Shown here one piece after another: positions 8,261 through 17,048 of a stretch of 25,212 nucleotides of DNA (the stretch's first letter is position 1; the number at the start of each line of letters is the position of its first letter). This DNA is from Baffinella frigidus (Eukaryota > Cryptophyceae > Cryptomonadales > Baffinellaceae). The translations under genes and the position numbers were made by a program. Where the stretch lies: NCBI GenBank assembly GCA_026770585.1, contig MU646340.1, positions 976,300 to 1,001,511 of the forward strand. Reading direction: 5' to 3'. The notes under the pieces are model-generated. The model saw only the letters and a program-made list of their open reading frames with translations. It made no database searches and had not been told where the DNA came from.

Positions 8261-11200
8261 TCAACTGCCCTTGCCACGCACGTAGAAGAGAAGGTAGGCA
8301 CTGGGGTCGACTGGAGGCCTCTCGACTTGCGAGACTCTCCCGTCGTTGAAGCAGTACCACACCCCGTCATCGTAGTTGCGGCAGTGCGCGATGTAGTGTC
8401 CCCCCTCCGTGCCGCCCGAGTGGTTCGTGATGCCTGCACCCACCAACCGTGAAGCAGTGTGAGCCACGCCGCACGAGTGCTGCCCGCCTGGAGAAGGCAA
8501 GGCGTGCAGGGGTACCTCGATTTCCAGACAACGCCTGCCCCTAGGGCCCTACATTACAGGGCTACCTCGCTTATCCCTTAAGTGGCGGACGGGCGAATAT
8601 TCGCCCTAACTCGCCCTAGGCAGGTCCTAGTAGGGCCCTACCGTAGGGCGTATGAGCCTACTCGCCACTTAAGGGATAATGAGGCCCTACAGTAGGCCTA
8701 CCTACGATAGCCCTACGGTGGTCCTAGGAGGGGGCGCGCCTCCTTATGAGCGAGGTACCCCTGTAGACCGACATCTAGGGCCCTGTGCCGGTCCTGGGAG
8801 AGGGGCGCTGTCTTGTAAGAGGGCACCCCTGCCCGTCCATGTATCGACCGGACGTGTGTGGTGCCGCGAGAGAGAAACGACATGGGTGGGGTGAGAGGGA
8901 GGCCTCTGGTATTAGTCAAGATTCCTGTGGTCAATCAAAGAGGGGTCTCAAGATTGCTGTGGTCAGAGAGGGGGTGAGACCGCAAAGCTGGTAGACAGCA
9001 CTGGTGCGCTCTGGCGACGCGGGCGACGCGAACGGCTGCAGATTCAGGTCGTTGAGAGGAAACCTGCCACGCCCTACCAGGGTCAGTTTGCGCAGAGGCA
9101 CCCACCCGCACCGTAGCATGCACTTACGCTTCCTGTGACAGAAAACGTTTGGGGCTTGACTCCCCCGGTATTCAACACGTTTGACAGATGCATGCCTTGG
9201 ATCGAATAGGAGGAATTACAAGCGTTGTTGCAGGGAGCTGCGCGGGGGGGGGCTGTCGTGGTGAGGATGTCGAGGGGTGAGAAGGTTTCACGGGTGAGAA
9301 GGGGCCAAGTACCGGACAGTGGTGTTGATTTTCGAGCGGGAGGACTTCTTGTCGAAGCGTTTCAGGTGAATGACCAGCACCCGCGGGAGCCGGAAGAGGC
9401 GCATGCTCTTTGTTGCCTCCTGCAGCCCACGCACCCCCCATCAGGCTTTCTTCACTCGGCTCCCATCAGCCATCCTTCTCTTTCTCGTCCGCACCTGACT
9501 AGTCCACACAGCGGGCTACGAAGGGATTTTCGGCCCATTTCGGGACGACTTTCCGGTACCTTATCCTTATGAACCCCCCTAAATCCCCACGTTATTGCCT
9601 ACCGTACCTAGGGGACTATTCACCAGGGGGTTATTCAAAATCCCTTCGAAGTCCTCTGTGTGGCTATAGTCAAAAAACAAATACATCCTAGGGCATATAG
9701 AATAGGGGATTTACTCAGGTGGCGAGAAGGGCTCCTAGGCCCGCGTTCTTGGTCTAGGAACCCTACGACCAACTTTGGTCCATTTGGATTCTGAATTACT
9801 CTGCAATTGAGTTTTGTAATGCAGGTTAATGACATTGAAAGGCTGAAAGACGAGGAGAAGCGACGCGCTGTGGTGCGCGAGGCAAGACACTCCGCGAGGC
9901 AAGACACTCCCGCAGGCCAGGCTGAGGCATGCGCTGCCGCCGTGCGCGGTCATCACCAGGTCTCATTTGGAAACACCTTCATTTTTTATCTCTTTTTTGC
10001 TATTTTACGGGTTGGGCGAACCCATGTCGAGGCTAAGATAACAACTTCCGCCCTCAAGCCTTGGTCGGATAACAAGGTGTTAAATTATTTCGGGAATTAA
10101 TTCAACGATTTATGAAATGCAAAACAGAGGGGCGCACGTTCTTGACCCGGTGCGTTTTTCGTGGTCAAGAGGATTCGATAGGGGGGTCATCCGTCCATCT
10201 ACAAGAGATCCGGCCCCAGGTGAAATGAAAAGGGTCGCGGTTGAAATGGATAAGGGTCGCATTTCACCCGGTTTAAAGATTTGATCTTTACCACACACCC
10301 TTATCAATTTCAACCGCGACCCTCTTGTGAAGAATTTATCGTCGTGGAATTGGAGCCATTCTGTAACTTCATTTTGGAGTTTCAGTCCCTTGAAACTGGA
10401 CGTGACCAGAAAAGCTGTCGATTTATCCGCCCCCTCGCTATCCGAGCAAGGATATAGCACAAAAGTGATTTTAAATTAAACACGTTTCCGCATGAGACGA
10501 GGACGGACCTGGTGCTTCTTGCACTTGGAGCAGTAGTACTCGTCGTTGCCCGTGAGCCTCTCCTCCTCCGAAAACTGCGCCAAGCACGTCTCCAGCGAGC
10601 AGTCCCCCCCCCCGAACATTCCCCCCTTGACCCCCCCCGCCGTCTTCGGAATGGGCAGCGAGAGGTCCATGAAGGGGTCGTAGCAGTTGGACTCGCGCTT
10701 GCAGACGTTGCACACCACGAGCGAGTGCAGCTGCCCGCAGAAGACCTGGGTGATGAGCGAGTTGTTGCGCGCCATGTAGTTCTGCCACATGCGCTCAGAC
10801 TGCTCCAGGATCGGGCGGGCGTCGAAGGAGTCGTCGTCGTAGGGCCAGGGCGGCTCCTTCTTCGGCCGCATCAGCCCTTCCTGCAGCCCGTCCAGCAGGA
10901 AGCGCAGCAGCTCCTGCGAGTCGTGCTGATTGTACCCACTGAACTGGCGGGCCCACTTGGAGATCTGCATCTTGAGGGCGCTGGGCTGGATGGTCACGTT
11001 CTTCCCCCCCGCCTTCCACATGTCCTGGATGAGCTCGGCGTAGTTGAGCGTGAGCTGCTTGCTTTTGCTGGCGTGGTCAACTTCTCGCGCGTACTCGTTG
11101 GACACAAAGTAGCCCGTGAGCTCCGGGGTGTTGCTCAGGCACTGCAGGCAGCTGTTCATGAAGCACGTGTTCCCGAGATTGCTCAGGCCCACGAGCGCGC

Positions 11201-11600
11201 GTGGCCGCTCCTTCTGCTTCTTGCCCAGACGCTCCACCACCGCAAACGCATCCTCTCTCTCCCCCCGCCGCTCTCCTCCTGCCTCCGCCCGCCGCTCTCC
11301 TCCTGCCTCCGCGCGCCGCTCTCCTCCCTCCGCGCGCCGCTCTCCGCCTCCCTGCTCCGCCCCGTTCGAGCTCGCATGCCCGGCGCGTCTGCTCCTCCTG
11401 TGCGGATCTGGTGCCCGCGCCCGCAGCTGTGACGCGGTGGTCTCATCATCGGACGTGTCTGGCAGAGGGGGAGGTTCGTCGGAGTCGGAGTAGTCGCTCG
11501 ACACAACCGTCCGGCGGTACCTGCGCCCCACCAACCAACGCGCATCCTCAGCCGCCCCGCCCGCACGCGAGCCTCACCCCAGCCGTGCCGGCAGTCGCAT
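8261..11600 (-). CDS. Ubiquitin carboxyl-terminal hydrolase, USP (C19) family
   Basis: Minus-strand exons: 11600-11578, 11520-10509, 9419-9313, 9063-8981 and 8433-8261, all GT-AG and in phase, 465 residues. It removes ubiquitin from conjugates. The Cys box GLSNLGNTCFMNSCLQC (Cys ~127), the YNQHDSQELLRFLLDGL box, zinc-ribbon pairs CNVC and CSKC, RLFRLPRVLVIHLKRF, GGHY (His ~421) and FNDGRV (Asn ~438) are all present, so the enzyme should be active. Order and length match compact USP2/USP21-type catalytic domains. Residues ~1-105 are a charged, low-complexity tail with GGERRAEA repeats encoded by ~24-bp DNA repeats at 11265-11350. The main exon has no in-frame ATG after the stop at 11574-11576; a 57-base intron joins it in phase to an ATG at 11600 through a GTGAGG donor. 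That first exon is the weak point (about 0.5). Confidence 0.9.
8507..8763. mobile_element. Composite MITE: family 1 ends around a second inverted-repeat element
   Basis: The outer ends are CAGGGGTACCTCG (8507) and CGAGGTACCCCTG (to 8763), as in the 7288 copy. Inside are perfect 17-bp inverted arms TTATCCCTTAAGTGGCG at 8571-8587 and its complement at 8663-8679, plus the 16-base palindrome GGGCGAATATTCGCCC at 8596-8611. This looks like one element inserted in another. It lies in the last intron of the protease gene. The next ~65 bases (8764-8829) end in CACCCCTGC and may be a further half copy. Confidence 0.7.
9504..9663. mobile_element. MITE family 2, copy 1 (CCACACAGCGGGCTACGA ends)
   Basis: Terminal inverted repeats at 9504-9530 and 9637-9663 match at about 24 of 27 positions, from CCACACAG through CGAAGGGATTTT. 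The 160-bp element has no coding capacity. It lies in the large protease-gene intron; a 158-bp sister is at 14340-14497 in the PsbP gene. Confidence 0.75.
10232..10322. repeat. 25-bp inverted repeat, possible element terminus
   Basis: Arms at 10232-10256 and 10298-10322 (GGGTCGCGGTTGAAAT... and its complement) differ at one base. A second, nested pair of short arms, AGGTGAAATG near 10218 and CATTTCACC near 10259, overlaps the first. The arms touch the transposase-like fragment on the right, so this may be the end of a decayed DNA transposon. Confidence 0.6.
10314..10460 (-). pseudogene. Possible Tc1/mariner transposase C-terminal remnant
   Basis: A minus-strand frame contains NEVTEWLQFHDDKFFTRG followed by SRLKLI. 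The pattern of an acidic helix, WL, FF, a basic residue and Gly resembles the last helix of Tc1/mariner-type transposases (…WL…FF.RGI.KL…W). No catalytic DDE/D part is visible nearby. The frame sits in the 1089-bp protease-gene intron in the same direction as the gene. Recognition is from pattern only. Confidence 0.35.
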
Positions 11601-12124
11601 GCCAGGGGCGGGGGCGAACCTCGCAGGTTCGGCGATGCGTTGCGGCGGCCTGACGCGCGAGACGCCGGGCGCATCCTTGAGATCGTCGCGCCTGGGCCGC
11701 CCGTTGAGCACCGACGAAGAGCCGTCCCGGTCTCTCTCCTGGAGCGTCAGACTGTGGATACCCTGCTCGCAAACACCAGAGCATATCAGCCGGTGTCAGC
11801 CCGCCCCGGCCGATCCTTTTCCTCCCTGCCCTCTCTCTTCCACAGCCTTACGCATTTTTTTTGCGGCGCTAACTGACATCCTGGCGGGACTGGCCCCAGG
11901 TCCGCATAGTGGCTGCGGCAGCGCTCTGGCAGGGTAGGGGTTCACCGGCCGTGCCGACCCGGCCGTGTCAACCCTGCGCCCACTGTCGCCGTACCCATTC
12001 CTGCGGGGCTGTGAACCCTCATCCACGTCTCGCCCGGTCGTCCGCCCACCCAGCATCAGCAGCTTGCTCCTCGGGGGGGTGTCCACATGGTCCGGCATCG
12101 GGCTCGCTCTCCGGCCGGCAACCG
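11601..12124 (+). other. Divergent intergenic region with uncertain coding stretches
   Basis: This lies between the protease start (-) and the duplicated segment upstream of the PsbP gene. Frame 11627-11790 after a CGCAG site reads ILEIVAPGPPVEHRRRAVPV then SLLERQTVDTLLANTRAYQ, which looks protein-like. Short pieces ALTDILAGLAP (to ~11898) and VRIVAAAALWQ follow. A frame ending at 12216 reads ALPTNITTFVRPGPGQITLA then GRSAF and stop. A small plus-strand gene, head-to-head with the protease, is possible, but I could not join the pieces in phase with a start codon and recognise no family. Confidence 0.3.
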
Positions 12125-12952
12125 GAAGCGGCCGCGTCGCTCTGCCAACCAACATCACCACATTTGTGAGGCCTGGTCCAGGTCAGATCACGCTCGCCGG
12201 GCGTTCAGCATTTTGAACGCAGAGCACATGAAACAGAGTGTGGTGTCGGGGAATACCCAGTGAGAATATTGTAGCCAGAAGTAACGCCGTTGCCTGCATC
12301 GCGGTGTGCACTGCTGGGAATGCGACTGCCGGTGCCACGGTAGTCTTGGCCGCTGAGAACCCGCATGTTGGAGCGGGAAGTGGCCATTGTCGCGATGGAC
12401 ATGGCTCCCTTCAACGCCCCCCGTCACGACTCGAAAGGCTTGCACCCTGCGGTTGCAGCCTCGCAGCCTCGTGGTGAGGCTCTCTGTCCCAGGGTGCAGC
12501 TAGCTCAGCAGCCTGCTCATCGCGGGCCGACCTCAGCCATTTCCCGCTGACTTTTTGTTGAGCTAAAATCTGCAGGGAGCTTCCAAAAGTCGTTAAGTTG
12601 CGAGCTCCATAACCTGCGGGTTAACAGACTATTATCTAGAAGGAAGGATCGGTAGTTTCCCCTCACGCACGGCCCAGATCCGTCGACTTTCAATGGGGAA
12701 AAGCCTTGTTCCACGAGATTGGCGAGGCCATCCAGAAGAGAGGGGCAGATAACCTGCGGAAACCCAGTCATAAGGGGGAGAAAATGGTCGTTTTGCGACA
12801 GTTGGTGCTCTTGTCCGCGCTGGCCATCGGCGCTGACGGATTCGCGGGGCCTCTCGCGCTTACCCGCCCCGCTGCTGGTGTGCGCTCTGCTGCGGCACCA
12901 CGGCGGGCTGCCCCGCTCTGTCTCTCAGCCACGGCCTCGGGCGTCGCAGTTT
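12125..12952 (+). repeat. Segmental duplication, copy 1 (PsbP upstream region and leader)
   Basis: This ~828-bp segment matches 15678-16505 at a constant net offset of 3553. Between about 12270 and 12890 I find only a one-base deletion (GGCGAGGCC against GGCGAGCC) and one substitution; mismatches pile up in the first ~140 and last ~60 bases. It contains the tail of an uncharacterised frame ending at 12216, all sequence before the PsbP ATG, and the first 56 codons. Confidence 0.95.
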
Positions 12953-15395
12953 CTCGCAGGGAGGTGCTGTTTGGACTCGCGCTCGCAGGTGTCGCGGCTG
13001 CCGCCCCGGCGCAGTCCTTGGCAGCGGACACGATAGAGTTCAAGGATGAGTTTGCGGCCAGCGATGGGATGGGGGTGGACGTGGTGTTCCGATTTCCGAA
13101 GAGCTGGAAGCTGGAACAAAAGCCGGGCGCTCTTCTCGTAAACGAGGCGTCTGTAAACGCGTGCCGTGAGGATCCTGACAAGTGCGACGTGGGAGAGATT
13201 ATCGCTCGGTATGGCGATTCTTCCTGCACCCCCCGCCTCTCAAACTTGCATCCTCGCGACTCCAGCCCAGACACCAATCGAGACTCCCCCCATCAACCCT
13301 GCAGCCTGAACCCTGAATCTTGATCCCTCAACACCCCACCCGCCAACTCAACCAGCACCCCGCACCCCCACCCCGCAGGTCGATCGCAACGGGCGACAAC
13401 GCGCTGTTGCTCGTGGTTCCGGCGGGGGGGAAGACACTCGAGGAGCTTGACACCACTTTCTTCAAGAAGGCCGTTTTCAGCCGAGCCGGGTATCAACTCA
13501 CCTTCCTTCTCTCCCATCAATTCCCCAAACATTCTTGTAACACGCAGGAGAGTTGGGGGTGTTGTGCCCGGTACTTCCACCCTTCCAAATGACCATTCCC
13601 ATAGCAAAGCGGTGCTCTGAGCACCGTCCCTCTCATCGAAATGTCAATTGGACTTGGTGCAGACCCTACACCCTAAACTTAGTTGGTTCAGGTGTAGGCA
13701 AGGTGTAGGTAAGAATCCTTGCCGACGTTGTCCACCAGCAGAAACTGGGATTTGCCCCAAACGTAGCCTGACTCCTGGGTGCAGATCTGATCCAACTCTG
13801 CAGTCTCAGCATCGGATCAAGGAAAAAAGTCTTGGGGATCCCCACACCTCCCGAAACACGCAGCGAATCGATTGTCAGTTGAGAGTCGCTACCTTGAACG
13901 ACACGCCTCCGGCCTGTTCCGGGAGTGTGTACAGAACTCACACACATACGTAACTGCCCCATGCAGGGCCCTAGGTTATGGTGTTTCTTCTCCATATTTG
14001 GACCATCGTCCTATTCCCTGCGGGATTTTCCCCCCGGGGCCATCGGCTACCGAGTGCCGCATGCAATGTCTTCCTCAGATTCCCTAGGGCCCTGCGTGAT
14101 TCCCTAGGACCCTACGTGGCTGACCGTGCTCCTGGATTGCAGCAAGTTTGGGGCGTACGGCGCGCCAGAGGACATCAAGTTCGTCAAGGACAAAGTTGCT
14201 GAGGACACTCGAACCCTTGATGTCAAGGTGCGTGCCCCCCCCGCCCGCCCGCCTCCCGGATGCCTTGAGAGGAGGGCCGCAAGGCACTCGCCAGCCTGCA
14301 CTAGACACATGCTTCGTGCTGCACTTCACCTCATCCAAGCCACACAGCGGGCTACGAGAGCATTTTTGGGCAGGAAATACCCGAGTTTCCGTTACCCGTA
14401 GGAACTCCTCTATGCCCCTACGGGTTGCCTACCGTAGGGTCGTAGGTCTTATCGCTTATGGGGCATTCACGAAATCCCTTGGAAGTCCTCTGTGTGACAG
14501 GATCCAGCGTCGAGGGCCGTAAGGTGCTCACCCGTGGGACCTGCTGAAGCCATTTGTAACCTATTTTACAAGGGTCCTTGTAAAATTCTGGAAGAGCTTT
14601 AAAACAACATGTGAAAAGTTTTTGTACTCAAGTAAGATACGCACCCCTTGCCTGTCTGTCCCGAGGCGGGCCTATCTCACGACACTCCTGAGGCGGTCCT
14701 CACACGCCGCCCTGTCTGTCGGACCGCAGCGCTTCTGGGGCTACGGTTACGAGCCTGGGCAGCACGGTTGTGACTAGGCTCGTACCATTAGCGCTCCCGG
14801 AGACAGATTTTGCGGCAACGTGTCGCATGCACAGCTGCAGCAGTCGTTGGCCTCTGGGCGGGCTTTCGTGGTGCCCTGTCTTCTGGCCCTGCCGTGGAAC
14901 GCCCCCTGCGACAGGCGCGACGTTGGACGCCCACCCGGAAGCCCTGACCTCCTCCTTGGCTTGGCGCTGGCAGTTCAACACCTTCACGCCGGGCGGGACG
15001 ACCGTGGCGAAGCAGTGCATCCTGACAGCCAAGCGGGTTGGTGACGAGGTCTACCTCCTCGTCGCGGCCACCTCCAAGTTCAAGAGCTCGGAGCCGCTCC
15101 TGCGGGACGTCGCCGCCAGCTTCGCGGCTCTTCCCACGGGCCAGCCCGCTAAGGTGCTGCTTACTCTCCATTCTCCAGAATACTGAGCTCGTGCTGGGAA
15201 GCGGTGTGCAATTGGTCCCTTAAGGACGTAGGCGGTAGGTGGAACGGGAGGCTGTGTGCCGTGGGGTTGTGGTGAATTGTGTGGCGGCGCGAGCAGGTGG
15301 TCAAGGTCGAAGGCCTGAAGAAGAGCTTGTTTCTCAAGGACAACATCGAGCGTGCCGAGATCGAGAAGCAGCGCATCGAAGAGGGAATCTACTAG
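12784..15395 (+). CDS. PsbP-domain thylakoid lumen protein, six exons
   Basis: Exons: 12784-13208, 13379-13489, 14143-14227, 14730-14766, 14915-15153 and 15297-15395; phases agree, 331 residues. PsbP-family proteins support photosystem II oxygen evolution or photosystem assembly in the lumen. Residues 1-19 are a hydrophobic signal peptide ending GADG before Phe20, the hallmark of leaders crossing complex red-type plastid membranes. Residues 20-56 are Arg/Ala/Ser-rich transit sequence. SRREVLFGLALAGVAAAAPA (57-76) is a twin-Arg thylakoid signal, probably cleaved after Ala80. The PsbP domain follows, with VVFRFPKSWKLE, FGAYGAPEDIKFVKDKV and AKQCILTAKRVGDEVYLLVA. The last ~32 residues (VVKVEGLKKS to EKQRIEEGIY) form a charged helix not usual for PsbP. 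Exon 4, only 37 bases (RFWGYGYEPGQH), is inferred from phase alone. It is a PsbP-like/PPD-type paralogue or PsbP itself; I cannot tell which. Confidence 0.8.
13961..14099. repeat. Inverted-repeat element in PsbP-gene intron 2
   Basis: GCAGGGCCCTAGG near 13964 is matched by CCTAGGGCCCTGC near 14086, giving perfect 13-bp arms about 125 bases apart. The interior is non-coding. It ends about 45 bases before exon 3 and is a candidate MITE of a further family. Confidence 0.55.
14340..14497. mobile_element. MITE family 2, copy 2
   Basis: CCACACAGCGGGCTACGAGAG at the left and GGAAGTCCTCTGTGTG at the right are the ends seen at 9504-9663. The interior has diverged but keeps a CCTACCGTA block. It lies in PsbP-gene intron 3. 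Confidence 0.75.
14647..14707 (+). repeat. Dispersed repeat, second copy
   Basis: TCCCGAGGCGGGCCTATC and TCCTGAGGCGG recur from 6389-6453. The copy ends about 20 bases before the 37-base exon proposed at 14730. Confidence 0.55.
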
Positions 15396-15677
15396 ATTAT
15401 TCTTTGGCAGGCCTCGTAGGGGCCTTTCCAGACAAGGCGAGCCACACGAGTGAATTTCTCTGGGGCGTCTGAAGCCTCTGCCGCCCGAGAGACGAGTGGC
15501 TCACCATCACCCAACACTGCACGAATCTGTTCTTACAAGGCTCACAGCGGTGGAGGTCGGAAATGAAAATTGTAAAGAGAGAATGGAGAGTAAATCACCG
15601 GGGTCACGCGACGGAGACTGTCTGTGAGCGAGGGGAATGGCATCACGGATGGGGCCGAAGTCGTCAGAGAGCTTGCG

Positions 15678-16505
15678 GAAGCGGCCGCATTGCCCTGCCA
15701 ACCAACACCACCACATTTGTGGGGCCTGGTCCAGGTCAGATCACGCTCGCCGGGCGTTCAGCATTTTGAACGCAAAGCACCTGCAAACAGAATGTGTTGT
15801 CGGGAAGTACCCAGTGAGAATATTGTAGCCAGAAGTAACGCCGTTGCCTGCATCGCGGTGTGCACTGCTGGGAATGCGACTGCCGGTGCCACGGTAGTCT
15901 TGGCCGCTGAGAACCCGCATGTTGGAGCGGGAAGTGGCCATTGTCGCGATGGACATGGCTCCCTTCAACGCCCCCCGTCACGACTCGAAAGGCTTGCACC
16001 CTGCGGTTGCAGCCTCGCAGCCTCGTGGTGAGGCTCTCTGTCCCAGGGTGCAGCTAGCTCAGCAGCCTGCTCATCGCGGGCCGACCTCAGCCATTTCCCG
16101 CTGACTTTTTGTTGAGCTAAAATCTGCAGGGAGCTTCCAAAAGTCGTTAAGTTGCGAGCTCCATAACCTGCGGGTTAACAGACTATTATCTAGAAGGAAG
16201 GATCGGTAGTTTCCCCTCACGCACGGCCCAGATCCGTCGACTTTCAATGGGGAAAAGCCTTGTTCCACGAGATTGGCGAGCCATCCAGAAGAGAGGGGCA
16301 GATAACCTGCGGAAACCCAGTCATAAGGGGGAGAAAATGGTCGTTTTGCGACAGTTGGTGCTCTTGTCCGCGCTGGCCATCGGCGCTGACGGATTCGCGG
16401 GGCCTCTCGCGCTTACCCGCCCCGCTGCTGGTGTGCGATCTGCTGCGGCACCACGGCGGGCGGCCCCGCTCTGTCTTTCAGCCACGGCCTCGGGCGTTGC
16501 AGTTT
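15678..16505 (+). repeat. Segmental duplication, copy 2
   Basis: This is the second copy of 12125-12952. It starts in GGAAGCGGCCGC and stops after GTTGCAGTTT, exactly at codon 56 of the leader, one codon before the twin-Arg motif. After 16505 the sequence is unrelated. An RF1-subfamily fragment lies 145 bases further on. Confidence 0.95.
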
Positions 16506-16552
16506 TGATCTGCCGCACCATTTTCCGCCGAAAAATGATCCCCCCAAAATGA
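16337..16552 (+). pseudogene. Truncated copy of the PsbP leader
   Basis: The frame keeps the signal peptide and stroma-targeting part of the PsbP protein (56 codons) and then reads an unrelated tail, LICRTIFRRKMIPPK, to a stop at 16550-16552. The twin-Arg signal and the whole PsbP domain are missing, so it cannot replace the parent gene. The four base differences from copy 1 inside the 56 codons (Arg, Ala, Leu and Val codons) are all synonymous. Either it was under selection until recently, or it still gives a short secreted or plastid-routed peptide or a spliced leader; RNA data would decide. Confidence 0.75.
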
Positions 16553-16639
16553 CTTTGGCGGTTGACGCTCAGGTTCAGGTTTTTCTTACCAGACCCTTCA
16601 ACTTTTATGCTGAAAAGAGTGGGCACCGGGCCTTTTCCC

Positions 16640-16802
16640 CTGGGTTTTGTGACCTTTAGGTCCTTTAGGTTCTTTGAGCTCCCAACATAGGCGGACACTT
16701 GAACTTGTTCTCATCATTTTCGTTATTTCGTTTAATTTACAGGATTGTCGGTGTCAGCCCATGCCATCAACAGGATTGTCGGTGTCAGCCCATGCCATCA
16801 AC
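16640..16802 (+). repeat. RF1-subfamily fragment and 31-bp tandem duplication
   Basis: Two CCTTTAGGT units and GAGCTCCCAACATAGGCGG (16655-16695) match the inverted copy at 781-889. After TTTCGTTATTTCGTTTAATTT and ACAG, a good-looking 3' splice site, a 31-bp unit is repeated exactly at 16740-16770 and 16771-16801; each unit begins at that CAG. Confidence 0.65.
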
Positions 16803-16900
16803 AGACTCGGTCGGGTTCGCCACTTTACACACTGCCTCCCCACGATATGGGGAAGACAGATGGCTACCGCCTGGCCTGCATCTAGGCTGATCAAGACTGA

Positions 16901-16950
16901 GGGCAGATAACCTGCGGAAACCCTGCACCCACGACCATTTTGACCAGTAT
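16901..16950 (+). other. Third copy of the PsbP upstream motif before the FKBP gene
   Basis: GGCAGATAACCTGCGGAAAC at 16902-16921 is identical to sequence about 20 bases before the PsbP ATG (12746) and before its truncated copy (16298). It is followed by CGACCATTTT, the complement of the PsbP start region AAAATGGTCG. It lies ~130 bases before the FKBP ATG and may be a shared upstream element or scrambled duplication debris. Confidence 0.4.
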
Positions 16951-17048
16951 GACATTTTCCTCAGGTTATGGACTAAAAATGGCTCAAGCGGCATAAATCT
17001 CCATCACGGACGCGTGGGGCGCAAGCATCTCTTGAAGTGGCGAGAAAC

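Noticed and set aside
10512-11432. 306-codon plus-strand frame opposite the main protease exon
   Set aside because: It is the antisense of a clear USP catalytic domain with conserved motifs and has no recognisable domain of its own.
11521-11534. TTG at 11534 as protease start
   Set aside because: An AG acceptor at 11521 and a 57-base intron connect the main exon in phase to an ATG at 11600, which needs no unusual start codon.
16247-16552. Second functional PsbP gene
   Set aside because: The copy ends after 56 leader codons; no twin-Arg signal and no PsbP domain follow before the stop at 16552.
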